A DNA stretch of 64,000 bases from CAZKCI01 sp964551475 (GCA_964551475.1 CAZKCI010000043.1:1-64000); one strand, 5' to 3'. Positions 25,742 through 34,224 are shown, numbered from the stretch's first letter. Notes: generated from the sequence alone by a model not told the origin. Numbers and translations: made by a program.

Positions 25742-25842
25742 AGGTTACGAGGGGTTACTCAAGGTTGTGAAAGGTTGATTGGATCCGGTTGTTTCCGTAA
25801 CCATCGGTAACTGTTCGTAACCTTTCGTAACTTCTCGTAACT
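25742..25842. repeat. Family D palindrome
   Basis: ggttacgaggggttactcaa plus aggttgtgaaaggttg words (25743-25780) face ccgtaaccatcggtaactgt plus tcgtaacctttcgtaacttc words (25795-25842). It fills the gap between lepB and the kinase gene (same strand). Confidence 0.8.
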
Positions 25843-25844
25843 TT

Positions 25845-26687
25845 TTATTTGGGTATCCCCCACCTTCGGGGCGGCCAGTAGATGAAAAACACGTTGCCTA
25901 CGATGTGCCGTTCCGGGACGAAACCCCAGACCCGGCTGTCCTTGCTGTTGGCGCTGTTGTCCCCGAGCAGAAAATAGTGGTTCGCCCCGGCCGTGTGCTC
26001 GGATCTCGCCACCCCGTCGACGAAGACCTGCCCGTTCTTTTCCTCGACGGAATGCCCCTCGTTGATGAGCAGCTGGCGGTAGAGGGGCAGGGTGCGGGGG
26101 CTGAGGCTGAGCCGGTCCCCTTTCTGGGGAATCCGGATTGCCCGTCCGGGCACGGCAAAATCGCCCTGGTTGAAATAATGGGTCCGGGCGAAGGCCGGAT
26201 CCGTCACCGGTTTACCGTCGATCAGGATTCGGCCCTCCCGGATCTCCAAGGATTCCCCGGGAAGGCCGGCCAGGCGCTTGACGAAGTCGACTTTCAGATC
26301 CTCCGGGTAGTGAAAGACCACGATGTCCCCGCGCCGGGGGGGGCGCAGGGCGGGGAGCTTAAGATAGGGGAGCAGGATGCCGGTGAAGGGGATGCGGTCA
26401 GGGGTCTTGGAGCCGTAGATGAATTTGTTGACCAGGATCCGGTCTCCGATGCGCGCGGTGCGCAGGGAGGAACCGTCGACGGAGCAGCGGCGGTCGTCGT
26501 AGTGGTAGACGCGCCGGCAGACCGGGCATTCCCGTTTCACCCCGTTCAGCGTCGGCTCCATCGATCCGGTGGGGATCCGGAAGGGCTCCACGATGAAGTT
26601 CCGGACGGCGAAGATGACCGCCACCGCGAGCAGGATCGATTCCAGCCACTCGCGCCAGACGGGCTTTCTGGCCCGCTGAGCGCTCAT
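25845..26687 (-). CDS. lepB: Signal peptidase I
   Basis: 280 residues. One membrane helix (about 15-33) and all S26 boxes are present: Ser42 in GSMEPTL (nucleophile), the Lys137 general base in DFVKRLAGLPGE, and GDNSANSKDSR with FIYWP near the C-terminus. It cleaves Sec/Tat signal peptides at the outer face of the membrane. Residues about 54-73 are an insertion, CPVCRRVYHYDDRRC (C54, C57, C68), directly after the Ser box; it resembles part of a zinc ribbon and is not in the classic enzyme. The start ATG overlaps the stop of the M16 peptidase gene. Confidence 0.93.
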   Translation of the reverse strand: MSAQRARKPVWREWLESILLAVAVIFAVRNFIVEPFRIPTGSMEPTLNGVKRECPVCRRVYHYDDRRCSVDGSSLRTARIGDRILVNKFIYGSKTPDRIPFTGILLPYLKLPALRPPRRGDIVVFHYPEDLKVDFVKRLAGLPGESLEIREGRILIDGKPVTDPAFARTHYFNQGDFAVPGRAIRIPQKGDRLSLSPRTLPLYRQLLINEGHSVEEKNGQVFVDGVARSEHTAGANHYFLLGDNSANSKDSRVWGFVPERHIVGNVFFIYWPPRRWGIPK

Positions 26688-27988
26688 GCCCCGTCTCCCA
26701 ATACCCGGCGGAGGCGTTTTTCATCGTCCCGGGGGCCGACCAGGGCCAGGCAGAAACGGGGGGAGGCGAACAAGCGGCGGGCCAGGTCCCGGATCCGCTC
26801 CGGGGTAACCCGCCCGATCTTCTCCGCGATCTCGTCGGGCGTGAAGAAGCGCCCGGCGCAGACCAGGTATTCCCCCAGCCAGAGCATCCGGTTCAGCGTC
26901 TGCTCCAGGTAGAGCGCGGTCTGGCCGAGGAAATACTCCCGGGCCCGCGCAAACTCCTCGGCGCCGGGAGGCCGGTCGCACAAGCGCCTCAGCTCGCGCA
27001 GGATAAGCCGGACCGACTCCTCCGCCCGCTCCGGGGGCACGCCGGCGTCGACGACCAGCGCTCCGGAGTCGCGGTAGGCGTCAATCCCGGAGCGCACGTA
27101 ATATGCCCAGCCGCGTTTCTCCCGCATCTCCCGGAAAAGGCGGGAGGACATGTTCGCTCCCAGAATGATGTTCAGCAGGTTGAGGGCATAGATGTCGGGA
27201 TGGAGTCGCGGTAGGGCCTGCAAGCCCAGGCAGAGATTGGACTGCTCGATCGGCCTCTTCTCCACGGCGACGGTGGAGGGGGAGCGGGTGTAGCGGGCCC
27301 GTTGACCGCCCGCCGCCCGCCGGGAGACGACGCGGGGCAGGCGCTTTTTCACCGCCGCCGTCACTTTCTCCGGGTCCAGGTTTCCGCAGGCGACGACGGC
27401 CGCATGCTTCGGATGATAGCGGACGCGCTGATAATCGTTCAGCTCCCGGCGGGAGATCGCGCCGATGGTCCGTTCCGTTCCCAAAATGGGGCGTCCCAGG
27501 GGCTGGGCCGGCCACATCGATTCCTGGATCAGGTGGTGGACGTGCGAGGCGGGGTGGTCACGGTTCATCCGGATCTCCTCCCGGACGACCCCTCGCTCCT
27601 TGTCGATCTCCCGGGGATGAAGGCGGGGATGGAAGAAAAGATCGAGGAGGACGTCGATGGCCTGGGGAAGGTCCTGCGAGCGGACCTTGGCCCAGTAGCA
27701 GGTGGTCTCCTCGGAGGTGAAGCCGTTCAGGGTCCCTCCCCTCCCCTCGATCTCCTGCGAGATCTCCTGGGCGGAGCGGCGAGAGGTCCCCTTGAAGAGC
27801 ATGTGCTCGAGAAAGTGGGAGATCCCGTTCAGGCGGGCGGATTCGTCGCGGGATCCGGCGGCCGCCCAGATCCCGATCGCCGCCGAGTCCCGCTCCTCCA
27901 TCGCCTGGCAGAGGATGCGGAAGCCGCTGTCCAGGGTGATAAGAGTAGGCTTGTCTTTTGCGTGCAAGTGAGTGGTCTCCGTTTTCAT
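26684..27988 (-). CDS. M16 family zinc peptidase (processing-peptidase-like)
   Basis: 434 residues from ATG 27988. The inverted zinc motif H-x-x-E-H is HFLEH at 58-62, with the third ligand Glu at about 138 in VVREEIRM. The second half (about 230-425) is the M16 C-terminal domain, including GWAYYVRSG. Homologues (YmxG/PqqL-like) act on peptides. No signal peptide is evident. The start codon is the last unit of a family A palindrome (tccATGaaaac) without a clear ribosome site; the longer frame upstream would read only repeat. It overlaps lepB, so the two are cotranscribed. Confidence 0.9.
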   Translation of the reverse strand: MKTETTHLHAKDKPTLITLDSGFRILCQAMEERDSAAIGIWAAAGSRDESARLNGISHFLEHMLFKGTSRRSAQEISQEIEGRGGTLNGFTSEETTCYWAKVRSQDLPQAIDVLLDLFFHPRLHPREIDKERGVVREEIRMNRDHPASHVHHLIQESMWPAQPLGRPILGTERTIGAISRRELNDYQRVRYHPKHAAVVACGNLDPEKVTAAVKKRLPRVVSRRAAGGQRARYTRSPSTVAVEKRPIEQSNLCLGLQALPRLHPDIYALNLLNIILGANMSSRLFREMREKRGWAYYVRSGIDAYRDSGALVVDAGVPPERAEESVRLILRELRRLCDRPPGAEEFARAREYFLGQTALYLEQTLNRMLWLGEYLVCAGRFFTPDEIAEKIGRVTPERIRDLARRLFASPRFCLALVGPRDDEKRLRRVLGDGA

Positions 27989-28075
27989 GGACGGTATGGA
28001 CATTATGGACGATATGGACACTGCTTGTTTCCTTCGTCATTTGTCCATATTGTCCATCCAGTCCATTTCGTCCAT
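27986..28075. repeat. Family A palindrome (A5)
   Basis: Left arm 27986-28019 (atggacggt, atggacatt, atggacgat, atggac); right arm 28043-28075. On the minus strand it separates ruvX from the M16 gene and contains the latter's ATG. Confidence 0.85.
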
Positions 28076-28083
28076 GACGTCCT

Positions 28084-28533
28084 TCAGTCATGAGCCGGTT
28101 TCACCCGGCTGTCCAGATAGTTTTGCAGGATGATCTGGGCCGAAAGACGGTCCAGCGCCTGCCGCCGCTTTCTCCGGCTCAAGTCCGCCTCCAGAAGCAC
28201 CCGCTCGGCGGACCGCGAGGACCAGCGCTCGTCGCGGAAATCCACCGGGAGCAACAGCATCCTGCCCAGGGCGGCGCCGACTCTGCGGGCCCGGCTGGCC
28301 TGCGCTCCTTCGCTCCCGTTCATGTTCAAGGGCAGGCCGATGACGATTCGGACGGCCTTCCAGTCCCGCGCGGCCGCGGCGATCCCGGCCAGCGCTTCCT
28401 TTTCCGATCTTATCTCGAGAGTGGGCAGCCCCTGGGCGGTCATCCCCAGCGGGTCGCTCACCGCCAGGCCGATCCTTTTCTCTCCCAGGTCGATGCCGAG
28501 AATTCTGCTCTCCGTCTGCACGCCGTCCGTCAC
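28084..28533 (-). CDS. ruvX: Putative pre-16S rRNA nuclease / Holliday junction resolvase (YqgF/RuvX)
   Basis: 149 residues, the usual family size. RNase-H-like motifs: GIDLGEKRIGLAVSDP at about 13-28 (catalytic Asp), IGLPLNMNGSEG at about 65-76, and RDERWSSRSAE at about 101-111. Members process the 16S rRNA 5' end and may act on Holliday junctions. Start GTG 28533 overlaps the TGA of manC (GTGA), so expression is coupled to manC. Confidence 0.92.
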   Translation of the reverse strand: MTDGVQTESRILGIDLGEKRIGLAVSDPLGMTAQGLPTLEIRSEKEALAGIAAAARDWKAVRIVIGLPLNMNGSEGAQASRARRVGAALGRMLLLPVDFRDERWSSRSAERVLLEADLSRRKRRQALDRLSAQIILQNYLDSRVKPAHD

Positions 28534-29603
28534 AGAAACCTTCTCTGTCGGGCGTTCTTCCGGAGCTTCTGCACCAGCTTTTTCACGTCCTGAGAGCGGT
28601 CCCGGGAACAGACCAGGACGGCATCCCGGGTGGCCGCCACCACCAGCCGATCCACTCCGACCAGGCCGATCAACGGCCCGTCCGAGACGGCCAGGCAGCC
28701 CGCGCTGTCCACGGCGGCGAAATCGCCCCGCCCGGCGTTCCCTTCCGGATCTTTCGGGTAATAGGCCGACAGGGCGTCCCAGGAGCCGACGTCGTCCCAG
28801 GCGAAGGAGGCGGGGACGACCAGGACGCGGTCGTGCTTTTCCATCACCCCATAATCGATCGAGATCGAGGGCAGGCGGGGATAGATCCGGCGGAGGGCAT
28901 CGCCGCGCGCGGACCGGGGGGCGCGGCAGATCTCGCGCGCCCCCTTCGCTATGTCGGGGAGATGGGCATCGAGCGCGGCCGCGATCGAGTTGACCGACCA
29001 GACGAAGATTCCCGCGTTCCAGTAATAGCGGCCGGACGAGACGAGCCGCCGGGCGGTTTTCCGGTCCGGTTTTTCGCGGAACTCGTCGGCGGTGAAAAAG
29101 CGGGTTTTCCCGTCCCGGGCCTCCTCCCTCCCCCTCCGGATGTAGCCGTAGCCGGTGGCGGGGTAGCGGGGAGGGATCCCGACCGTGATCAGGCAGTCGC
29201 GCTTCCGGGCGATCCGGGCGCAGGAGGCCATGGTCCGGAGAAAAGCCTTGCGGGGGGAGATAACGTGATCGGCGGGAAGGACCAGGAGGACTCCCTCCGG
29301 GTCCTCCTCGGCCACCGCGGCGGCGGCGAGCGCGATGCAGGGGGCGGTGTTCCGGCCGGCCGGTTCCAGGAGGAGATGGCGGGGAGAAAGGCCGGGGAGG
29401 AGTCGGCGGATCGCTTTACCTTGTTTCTCGTTCGTCACCACCCAGATCCGGCTGTTCCCGACCAGGGGACGGACCCGGGCCGCGGTCTGCTCCAGCATCG
29501 ACTCCTCCCCCACGATGGGAAGGAGCTGCTTGGGCGTGCTCTCCCGGGACCAGGGCCAGAAGCGCTCCCCTTTCCCTCCGGCCATGATGACGGCGTGGAT
29601 CAT
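28530..29603 (-). CDS. manC: Mannose-1-phosphate guanylyltransferase
   Basis: 357 residues, the nucleotidyltransferase part only (no PMI domain). The signature GGKGERFWPWSR...PKQLLPI lies at residues about 9-30, with LPADHVI near 108 and FREKPD near 173. It makes GDP-mannose from mannose-1-phosphate and GTP, the donor for mannose, fucose or rhamnose in surface glycans, and so supplies the many membrane and GT2 glycosyltransferases of this window. ATG 29603 has no clear ribosome site; a family K palindrome lies directly upstream. Confidence 0.93.
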   Translation of the reverse strand: MIHAVIMAGGKGERFWPWSRESTPKQLLPIVGEESMLEQTAARVRPLVGNSRIWVVTNEKQGKAIRRLLPGLSPRHLLLEPAGRNTAPCIALAAAAVAEEDPEGVLLVLPADHVISPRKAFLRTMASCARIARKRDCLITVGIPPRYPATGYGYIRRGREEARDGKTRFFTADEFREKPDRKTARRLVSSGRYYWNAGIFVWSVNSIAAALDAHLPDIAKGAREICRAPRSARGDALRRIYPRLPSISIDYGVMEKHDRVLVVPASFAWDDVGSWDALSAYYPKDPEGNAGRGDFAAVDSAGCLAVSDGPLIGLVGVDRLVVAATRDAVLVCSRDRSQDVKKLVQKLRKNARQRRFL

Positions 29604-29607
29604 AACT

Positions 29608-29731
29608 GATAGGACTATGGGCTAAGGCAAGGTTATTGGTCTGGTGAATGGGGAAGGTCAATGGTGCAGCCCGTCTGGCCGACACTTAACCTTTGCCCAC
29701 CGCCCAGACCATTAACCTTACCCTCACCCAG
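29608..29731. repeat. Family K palindrome
   Basis: gggctaaggcaaggttattg and ggtctggtgaatggggaagg words (29620-29660) face taacctttgcccaccgccca and ccattaaccttaccctcacc words (29687-29730). It lies between a small membrane protein gene and manC on the minus strand. Confidence 0.65.
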
Positions 29732-29734
29732 GGA

Positions 29735-29950
29735 CTATTTTTTCTCGTTCTCGGTGATCTCATCCACGCCGGCCAGCTTGTAGATGCCGATGACGGCAAG
29801 GATGAAAAGACCGATATAGAGGAAGAACCCGACCCAGTTCTTCGCCGTCCACTGGGATGGCCCGCGAGGGGTGGTGTCCTGGGCAAAGAGCAGGGCCCGG
29901 GGATAGAGCAGAGCCCAGGCGGAGATCAGAACGGATCCGATCTTTTTCAC
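29735..29950 (-). CDS. Small membrane protein, unknown
   Basis: 71 residues starting at GTG 29950, supported by gggaggaaaaaatcc upstream. An N-terminal signal-like segment (residues 3-22, ending LLFAQ) is followed by one more helix (NWVGFFLYIGLFILAVIGIYKL, about 33-54) and a charged tail. The gene is read inside a longer open frame whose upstream part is the antisense of the RluA gene. It is likely the first gene before manC. Not recognised. Confidence 0.6.
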   Translation of the reverse strand: MKKIGSVLISAWALLYPRALLFAQDTTPRGPSQWTAKNWVGFFLYIGLFILAVIGIYKLAGVDEITENEKK

Positions 29951-30022
29951 GGATTTTTTCCTCCCGTTGTTGGCGTCAACCGGAGTAATGTAACCCGTGG
30001 AGCGCAACCTGTAAAGTGGAAC

Positions 30023-30694
30023 GTGGAAAGGATCGTGGACATCCTCTTCGAGGACGAGCATCTCATCGTCCTCAACAAGCCCTCCGGTCTTCTGGTCATC
30101 CCGGGCCGGGGTGAGGGAGAGCCGCCGACTCTCCGCGGTCGCCTGGAAGAACACCTGGGCCGACCGGTCTTCGTGGTCCACCGACTGGACAAGGAAACGA
30201 GCGGCGCGATCGTCTTCGCCAAGACCGCCGAGGCGCATCGCTTTCTGAGCCGGGAATTCGAGCTCCGCCAGGTCAGGAAGATCTACCTGGCCCTGGTGTC
30301 GGGGACGATCGAACGCGAAGGCATTCTGCGCATGCCCATCCGCGAGTTCGGATCCGGGCGCATGGGCGTCAGCCGCCGGGGGAAGCCAGCGGTCACCCGC
30401 TACCGGCCGATGGAAAACTTCGCCGGATGTACGTTGATAGAGGTGGCCCCGCTCACCGGGCGTCGCCATCAGATCCGGGTCCACCTCTACGCGATCGGCC
30501 ATCCCATCCTGGGAGACGCGCTCTACGGGGAAAACCGTCCGGTGGGAGGGGCCCCCCGCCTGATGCTCCACGCCCTCCACCTCTCCCTCACCCATCCCGC
30601 GGGACCAGAGATCTACGTGGACGCCCCTCCGGGCGAGGACTGGGAATCGGTCCTCCGTTCCTACCGCCCCCCCGCACCGTTCGCGAAAAAGTAG
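30023..30694 (+). CDS. RluA-family RNA pseudouridine synthase
   Basis: 223 residues from GTG 30023. Motif I NKPSGLLV (about 18-25), the catalytic HRLDKETSG (about 54-62), KIYLALV (about 89-95) and the C-terminal GRRHQIRVHL (about 147-156) with HPILGDALYG are all intact. There is no S4 domain, so it resembles RluA/TruC-type enzymes that modify rRNA or tRNA uridines; the site is unknown. Its last 107 bp overlap the 3' end of the convergent endonuclease-like gene. Confidence 0.9.
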   Translation: MERIVDILFEDEHLIVLNKPSGLLVIPGRGEGEPPTLRGRLEEHLGRPVFVVHRLDKETSGAIVFAKTAEAHRFLSREFELRQVRKIYLALVSGTIEREGILRMPIREFGSGRMGVSRRGKPAVTRYRPMENFAGCTLIEVAPLTGRRHQIRVHLYAIGHPILGDALYGENRPVGGAPRLMLHALHLSLTHPAGPEIYVDAPPGEDWESVLRSYRPPAPFAKK

Positions 30695-31388
30695 CCGCGG
30701 CCCGGATCTTCCGGCGCGCTTCCTTGGGCCGCTGCACCAGGTCATTCTCGTCGAACCTCAGCACCTTCCACCCCCGCCGCTTGAGCCAGCGGTCTTTCCG
30801 CCGGTCCTTTTTCTTCTGGTGAGGCTGGTTGTGCCATCGGCTGTGGTCGCACTCCACCGCTATCCGCGCCCCGGGGGCGAAGACGGCGAAATCGAGGCGG
30901 TAGCGGCAGCGTCCGCGCTCGCTCAGGATGAACTGGGGGCGGAAGTCCAGCTTCTCTCGCTTGAGCATCCTTCCCATGATCTCCTCGAGGGGCGGAATGC
31001 CGAAGAGGTCGCGCATTTCGCTCGCGCCGCGGAGCCGGCCGAGCGAGGCGCGGATAAAGGAAACGCGGGTCCGGGAGAGATTGCGGACGAGACGGGGGAG
31101 TCTCCGGACCGGACCGAGGGAGAATTTCCAATACCACTCCCGGGCGCGGGGGTGATTTTGCTCGCGGGGGAAGAGCGCGCGGCGCCGATGCCGGGATACG
31201 GAGCAAACGCGGGCGTAGAGGGCGATGCCCGGTTCCTTCGCTCCGGAACGGACGCTCTGGTAGAAGGCGAGATAGGAGGGCATCTCGCCGATCGGAGAGC
31301 GGCAGGGAATGCGATACCAGCGCTGGCGGAGGAGGATCTCGCGGTCGCGGGCGGAGCGGAGAACGCCGATCAGGACCGGGGATTCCAT
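30588..31388 (-). CDS. DUF559/Vsr-like endonuclease-domain protein
   Basis: 266 residues from ATG 31388. The N-terminal half (about 1-125) begins with a SPVLIGVLRSARDREILL...RWYRIP element seen in uncharacterised proteins. The C-terminal half (about 155-245) has a PD-(D/E)XK-type core: YRLDFAVF, IAVECDHSRWH, KKKDRRKDRWLKRRGWKVLRFDENDL, as in DUF559/MTES_1575 proteins. It is likely a nuclease of unknown target. There is no methylase or defence gene nearby. Its basic tail (last ~35 residues) is antisense to rluA. No ribosome site precedes the ATG, which abuts family G repeats. Confidence 0.72.
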   Translation of the reverse strand: MESPVLIGVLRSARDREILLRQRWYRIPCRSPIGEMPSYLAFYQSVRSGAKEPGIALYARVCSVSRHRRRALFPREQNHPRAREWYWKFSLGPVRRLPRLVRNLSRTRVSFIRASLGRLRGASEMRDLFGIPPLEEIMGRMLKREKLDFRPQFILSERGRCRYRLDFAVFAPGARIAVECDHSRWHNQPHQKKKDRRKDRWLKRRGWKVLRFDENDLVQRPKEARRKIRAAATFSRTVRGGGRNGGPIPSPRPEGRPRRSLVPRDG

Positions 31389-31389
31389 G

Positions 31390-31588
31390 CTACGAATTCC
31401 ACGAACTAAACCGATGTCCACGAATTGACACGAATTTTCACGAAATTAACCGAGGACCTTGCGTGCTCGTTTCTGCGTGTTCGCGGATCTCTTCAGCCGA
31501 GCCCCCCTTCGTGCAAATTCGTGCCTGCGCGCTGAAGCGCTACGGCGCGCAAGCGTGTCAATTCGTGGAAGTCTTTAGCCGAGCCTGT
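31390..31588. repeat. Family G repeat region
   Basis: Left words cacgaattgacacgaatttt (31420-31439) face gtgcaaattcgtgcctgcgc and gtgtcaattcgtggaagtct words (31510-31575). The end gccgagcctg is shared with family G at 13247 and, less exactly, 44665. Nothing else is seen in the gap. Confidence 0.75.
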
Positions 31589-32863
31589 TTATTTCAGCCA
31601 GAGGTTGCCTTTGGCGGTGGCCCGCTTCAGCGACGCCTCCGGGTCGAGCTTCCCGAGCAGAGCCGCCTTGACGGCGTCTCCCAGGTATTCGCGGATCCTC
31701 AGCCATTCGTCGATCCTGGGCTCGAAGAATCCGAACTCCAGCTCCCGGATGGGAACGGCGGTGTCGGGGCTCTTCGCAATCGCCTCTTTCATGACCGGGA
31801 GATCGAGCGCCGATCTCCGCACCGGCACGTAGTTGGTGCTGAGACACCAGCGGGCGGAGACGGAGGGGCTGGTGAACCACTTGATGAACTCCCAGGCCGC
31901 CTGCTGCTTCTCGGGCGAGGACCGGGCGAAGACCACGATGTTGGTGCCGTAGACCAGGCTGGCCCGGCGCTTCCGGCTGAGCAGGGGCGCCATCCCCCAG
32001 GCGAACTTGATCTGTTTCTGCATGAAGGTCCGGGAGACGCAGGAAGCGACGATCATCGCCACCTTCTCGGCGGCGAAGTCCACCTGGTGTTCGTAGCCGC
32101 CGAGGTAAAAGTCGGCGGAGCGGTCTTGGCGGACCAGATTGACCAGGAACTCGACCGCTTCCCTCCCCTCCGGGGAGTCGAAGAGCAGGGTCCGGGTTTT
32201 ATCGTCGTAGAGGGCGCCGCCGTTCTGGGCCAGGAGGCACTCGAAGTAAGTGGCGTGGTCGGTGAACTTATGCCCCCACTGATCGGGGAGGCCGTCGCCG
32301 TCGAGGTCTCGGGTGAGCAGGCGGGAGAAGCGGACAAACTCCTCCCAGGTCTCGGGAGGCTTCGCCGGATCGAGTCCGGCCCGCTGGAACATCTCCTTGT
32401 TGTAGTAAATGACCGGGACGGATTTGTTGAAGGGAAGGGAGAAGAGCTTGCCGTCGTAGAGGCTGTCCTCGATGAAGACGGGATAAAAGTCCTGCAGGTC
32501 TTTATCGAAGCCGGGGTCGAGCGTTTTCAGGTCGACCAGGGCGTTGCCGCCGATCAGCGTGCTGATCCAGGCCTCGTAGGCTTGGGACATGTCGGGCTGG
32601 TTGCGGGCGATGATCGAGGCCAGGAGCTTCTGCTTCAGGGCCTCGTAGCTCCCCATCGACTCCGGCTTGATCAGCCAGGCGGGGTGGGCGGCGTTGAACT
32701 CATCGATCAGGGAGGTCAGCACCTGTCCCAGGGGCCCGCCCATGGCGTGCCAGAAGTGGACGACCAGCTTCCCGTCGCTCCGCCCCGAACCGTCGGAGCC
32801 TCCGCCACAGCCGGCCGCCAGAATCACGAGAGCGGATCCGAGCATTGAGAGAATGCGTTTCAT
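31589..32863 (-). CDS. ABC importer sugar-binding lipoprotein
   Basis: 424 residues. The lipobox LAAGC ends at Cys19. The rest is a family 1 extracellular solute-binding protein: VVHFWHAMGG near 34, PDMSQAY near 90, LFSLPFNKSVPVIYYNKEMF near 143, PPETWEEF near 172, and the W-x-F-I-x-W-F-x-S segment near 345. It should capture a sugar or glycoside for the two permeases encoded upstream. Start ATG 32863 directly follows a one-armed family A repeat. No ATPase gene is present in the window, so a shared ATPase (MsmX/UgpC-like) is presumed. Confidence 0.92.
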   Translation of the reverse strand: MKRILSMLGSALVILAAGCGGGSDGSGRSDGKLVVHFWHAMGGPLGQVLTSLIDEFNAAHPAWLIKPESMGSYEALKQKLLASIIARNQPDMSQAYEAWISTLIGGNALVDLKTLDPGFDKDLQDFYPVFIEDSLYDGKLFSLPFNKSVPVIYYNKEMFQRAGLDPAKPPETWEEFVRFSRLLTRDLDGDGLPDQWGHKFTDHATYFECLLAQNGGALYDDKTRTLLFDSPEGREAVEFLVNLVRQDRSADFYLGGYEHQVDFAAEKVAMIVASCVSRTFMQKQIKFAWGMAPLLSRKRRASLVYGTNIVVFARSSPEKQQAAWEFIKWFTSPSVSARWCLSTNYVPVRRSALDLPVMKEAIAKSPDTAVPIRELEFGFFEPRIDEWLRIREYLGDAVKAALLGKLDPEASLKRATAKGNLWLK

Positions 32864-32872
32864 CGCTCCATT

Positions 32873-32908
32873 TTGTCCATCTCGTCCATACCGTCCATAT
32901 CGTCCATC
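32873..32908. repeat. Family A, single arm (A6)
   Basis: Four units of gtccatctc, gtccatacc, gtccatatc, gtccat without an opposite arm. It occupies most of the 71-bp gap between the permease stop and the binding-protein start. Confidence 0.75.
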
Positions 32909-32934
32909 ACTCCTTCGGCTCTCACCTTCTCCCC

Positions 32935-34218
32935 TTAGTCTTTCATCCCGGATCTCGTTATCCCCTCGATGAACTGCTTCTGGGCGATGAAGAAGATGAG
33001 CAGGAGCGGGAGGATGGAGAAGGTGGAAGCGGCCATCAGAAGCTCCCACTCCGTCCCGCTCTCCTGGTTGAAGACCGCCAGCCCCACCTGGAGGGGCCTC
33101 ATCTCCGGGGTGTTGGTCATGACCAGCGGCCAGAGGAGGGAGTTCCAGGTTCCGATGAAAGTGAAGAGCGCCATGGTCAGGATCACCGTGCGCGAGAGGG
33201 GGAGGACGAGCTGGAAGAGGGTGCGCAGCCGCCCGCAGCCGTCGATCGACGCCGCGTCGAATAGGTCCTGGGGCAGTGTCTCGAAATGCTGGCGCATGAA
33301 GTAGGTCCCGAAGACCGCGCCCAGGAACGGGACGATCAGGGCATTGTAGGTGTTCATCCAGCCCAGCTTGGAGATGATGACATAGTCGGGGATGAGGATC
33401 ACCTCGTGGGGGACCATCATCGTCCCCAAAAGGATGAGGAAGAGGGGCTCCTTGAAACGGAACTTCATCCGGGCGAAGGCATAGGCGGCCAGAGCCGAGG
33501 TCAGGACCTGGCCGACGGTCACCACCAGGGAGACGAAAATGGTGTTGAGGAAATAGCGGGCGAAGGGGGCGGCCCGCCAGGCCTTGACGAAGTTGTCCAG
33601 GAGGAAGCGCTTCCAGGCGATCTCGCCGAGGGGGAGCGAGCTCTTCTCGCCCCGTTTCTCTCCGGCCAGAACCACCAAGGCGATCCGCTCCGGCGTATCC
33701 GCCGATTTTTCATCCGAACTCAGGAGTCCGCTCCGGAGGGATTCCAGCTCCGCCCGGGCTATGCCGGCCGCGCCCGGAGGCAGCGACGAGATCGTGGACT
33801 CCAATTTCCCCAGTGTGGCGGAGAAGGCAGCGCCGAGTTTCTCCCGGACGCTCTCCCGGTCCTGGTAGACAGCGTAAACCTTCCCGATTTTCCCCCGGAG
33901 AGCGGCGTAGCTGCTCGCCGCCTCCGCCTTGAAGGCGGAAGCGGCATCCGGTCCGGAGAGGACGCCGGTGGTGAAGCGCCCCTCGGATTCCGAGACCAAC
34001 CGGTCCAGGTCGAGAGCGATCTGGAACTCCACCGGCTCCCATCCCCCGTCGGAGCGGATGTATTTCTTCAGTTCGGGGACCACCGATATTCGCGAGGAGA
34101 GGACTTCCAGCGAGGACTTGAAGGAGGTGGAGATCATCCAGACGAAGGGGAAGACCATGGTCACCGCCCCAGCGATGATCACGGCGTAAACGAAGAATTT
34201 TGCGAGGAATCTGGTCAT
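32935..34218 (-). CDS. ABC sugar permease (MalG-like) with a large periplasmic insertion
   Basis: 427 residues, about 140 longer than usual. TM1 is at 9-30. The region from about 45 to 200 is a soluble, helix-rich insertion (SESEGRFTTGVLSGPDAASAF..., Ala/Glu/Lys-rich), followed by the standard FVKAWRAAPFARYFLNTIFVS entry and five further helices. The cytoplasmic EAA-type loop is DAASIDGCGRLRTLFQLVLPLSR (near 325). It pairs with the permease upstream and the binding lipoprotein downstream. The insertion would face the periplasm near the binding protein. Confidence 0.9.
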   Translation of the reverse strand: MTRFLAKFFVYAVIIAGAVTMVFPFVWMISTSFKSSLEVLSSRISVVPELKKYIRSDGGWEPVEFQIALDLDRLVSESEGRFTTGVLSGPDAASAFKAEAASSYAALRGKIGKVYAVYQDRESVREKLGAAFSATLGKLESTISSLPPGAAGIARAELESLRSGLLSSDEKSADTPERIALVVLAGEKRGEKSSLPLGEIAWKRFLLDNFVKAWRAAPFARYFLNTIFVSLVVTVGQVLTSALAAYAFARMKFRFKEPLFLILLGTMMVPHEVILIPDYVIISKLGWMNTYNALIVPFLGAVFGTYFMRQHFETLPQDLFDAASIDGCGRLRTLFQLVLPLSRTVILTMALFTFIGTWNSLLWPLVMTNTPEMRPLQVGLAVFNQESGTEWELLMAASTFSILPLLLIFFIAQKQFIEGITRSGMKD

Positions 34219-34224
34219 GGCATA

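Noticed and set aside
29693..30022. N-terminal extension of the RluA protein
   Set aside because: The extra residues are antisense to the 71-residue membrane protein and unlike any pseudouridine synthase. GTG 30023 gives a family-typical N-terminus.
31463..32848. Long plus-strand open frame opposite the sugar-binding protein
   Set aside because: Its product is low-complexity antisense of a clearly recognisable solute-binding protein. Similar long antisense frames (22805-24340, 23779-25554, 9790-11688) come from high GC content.
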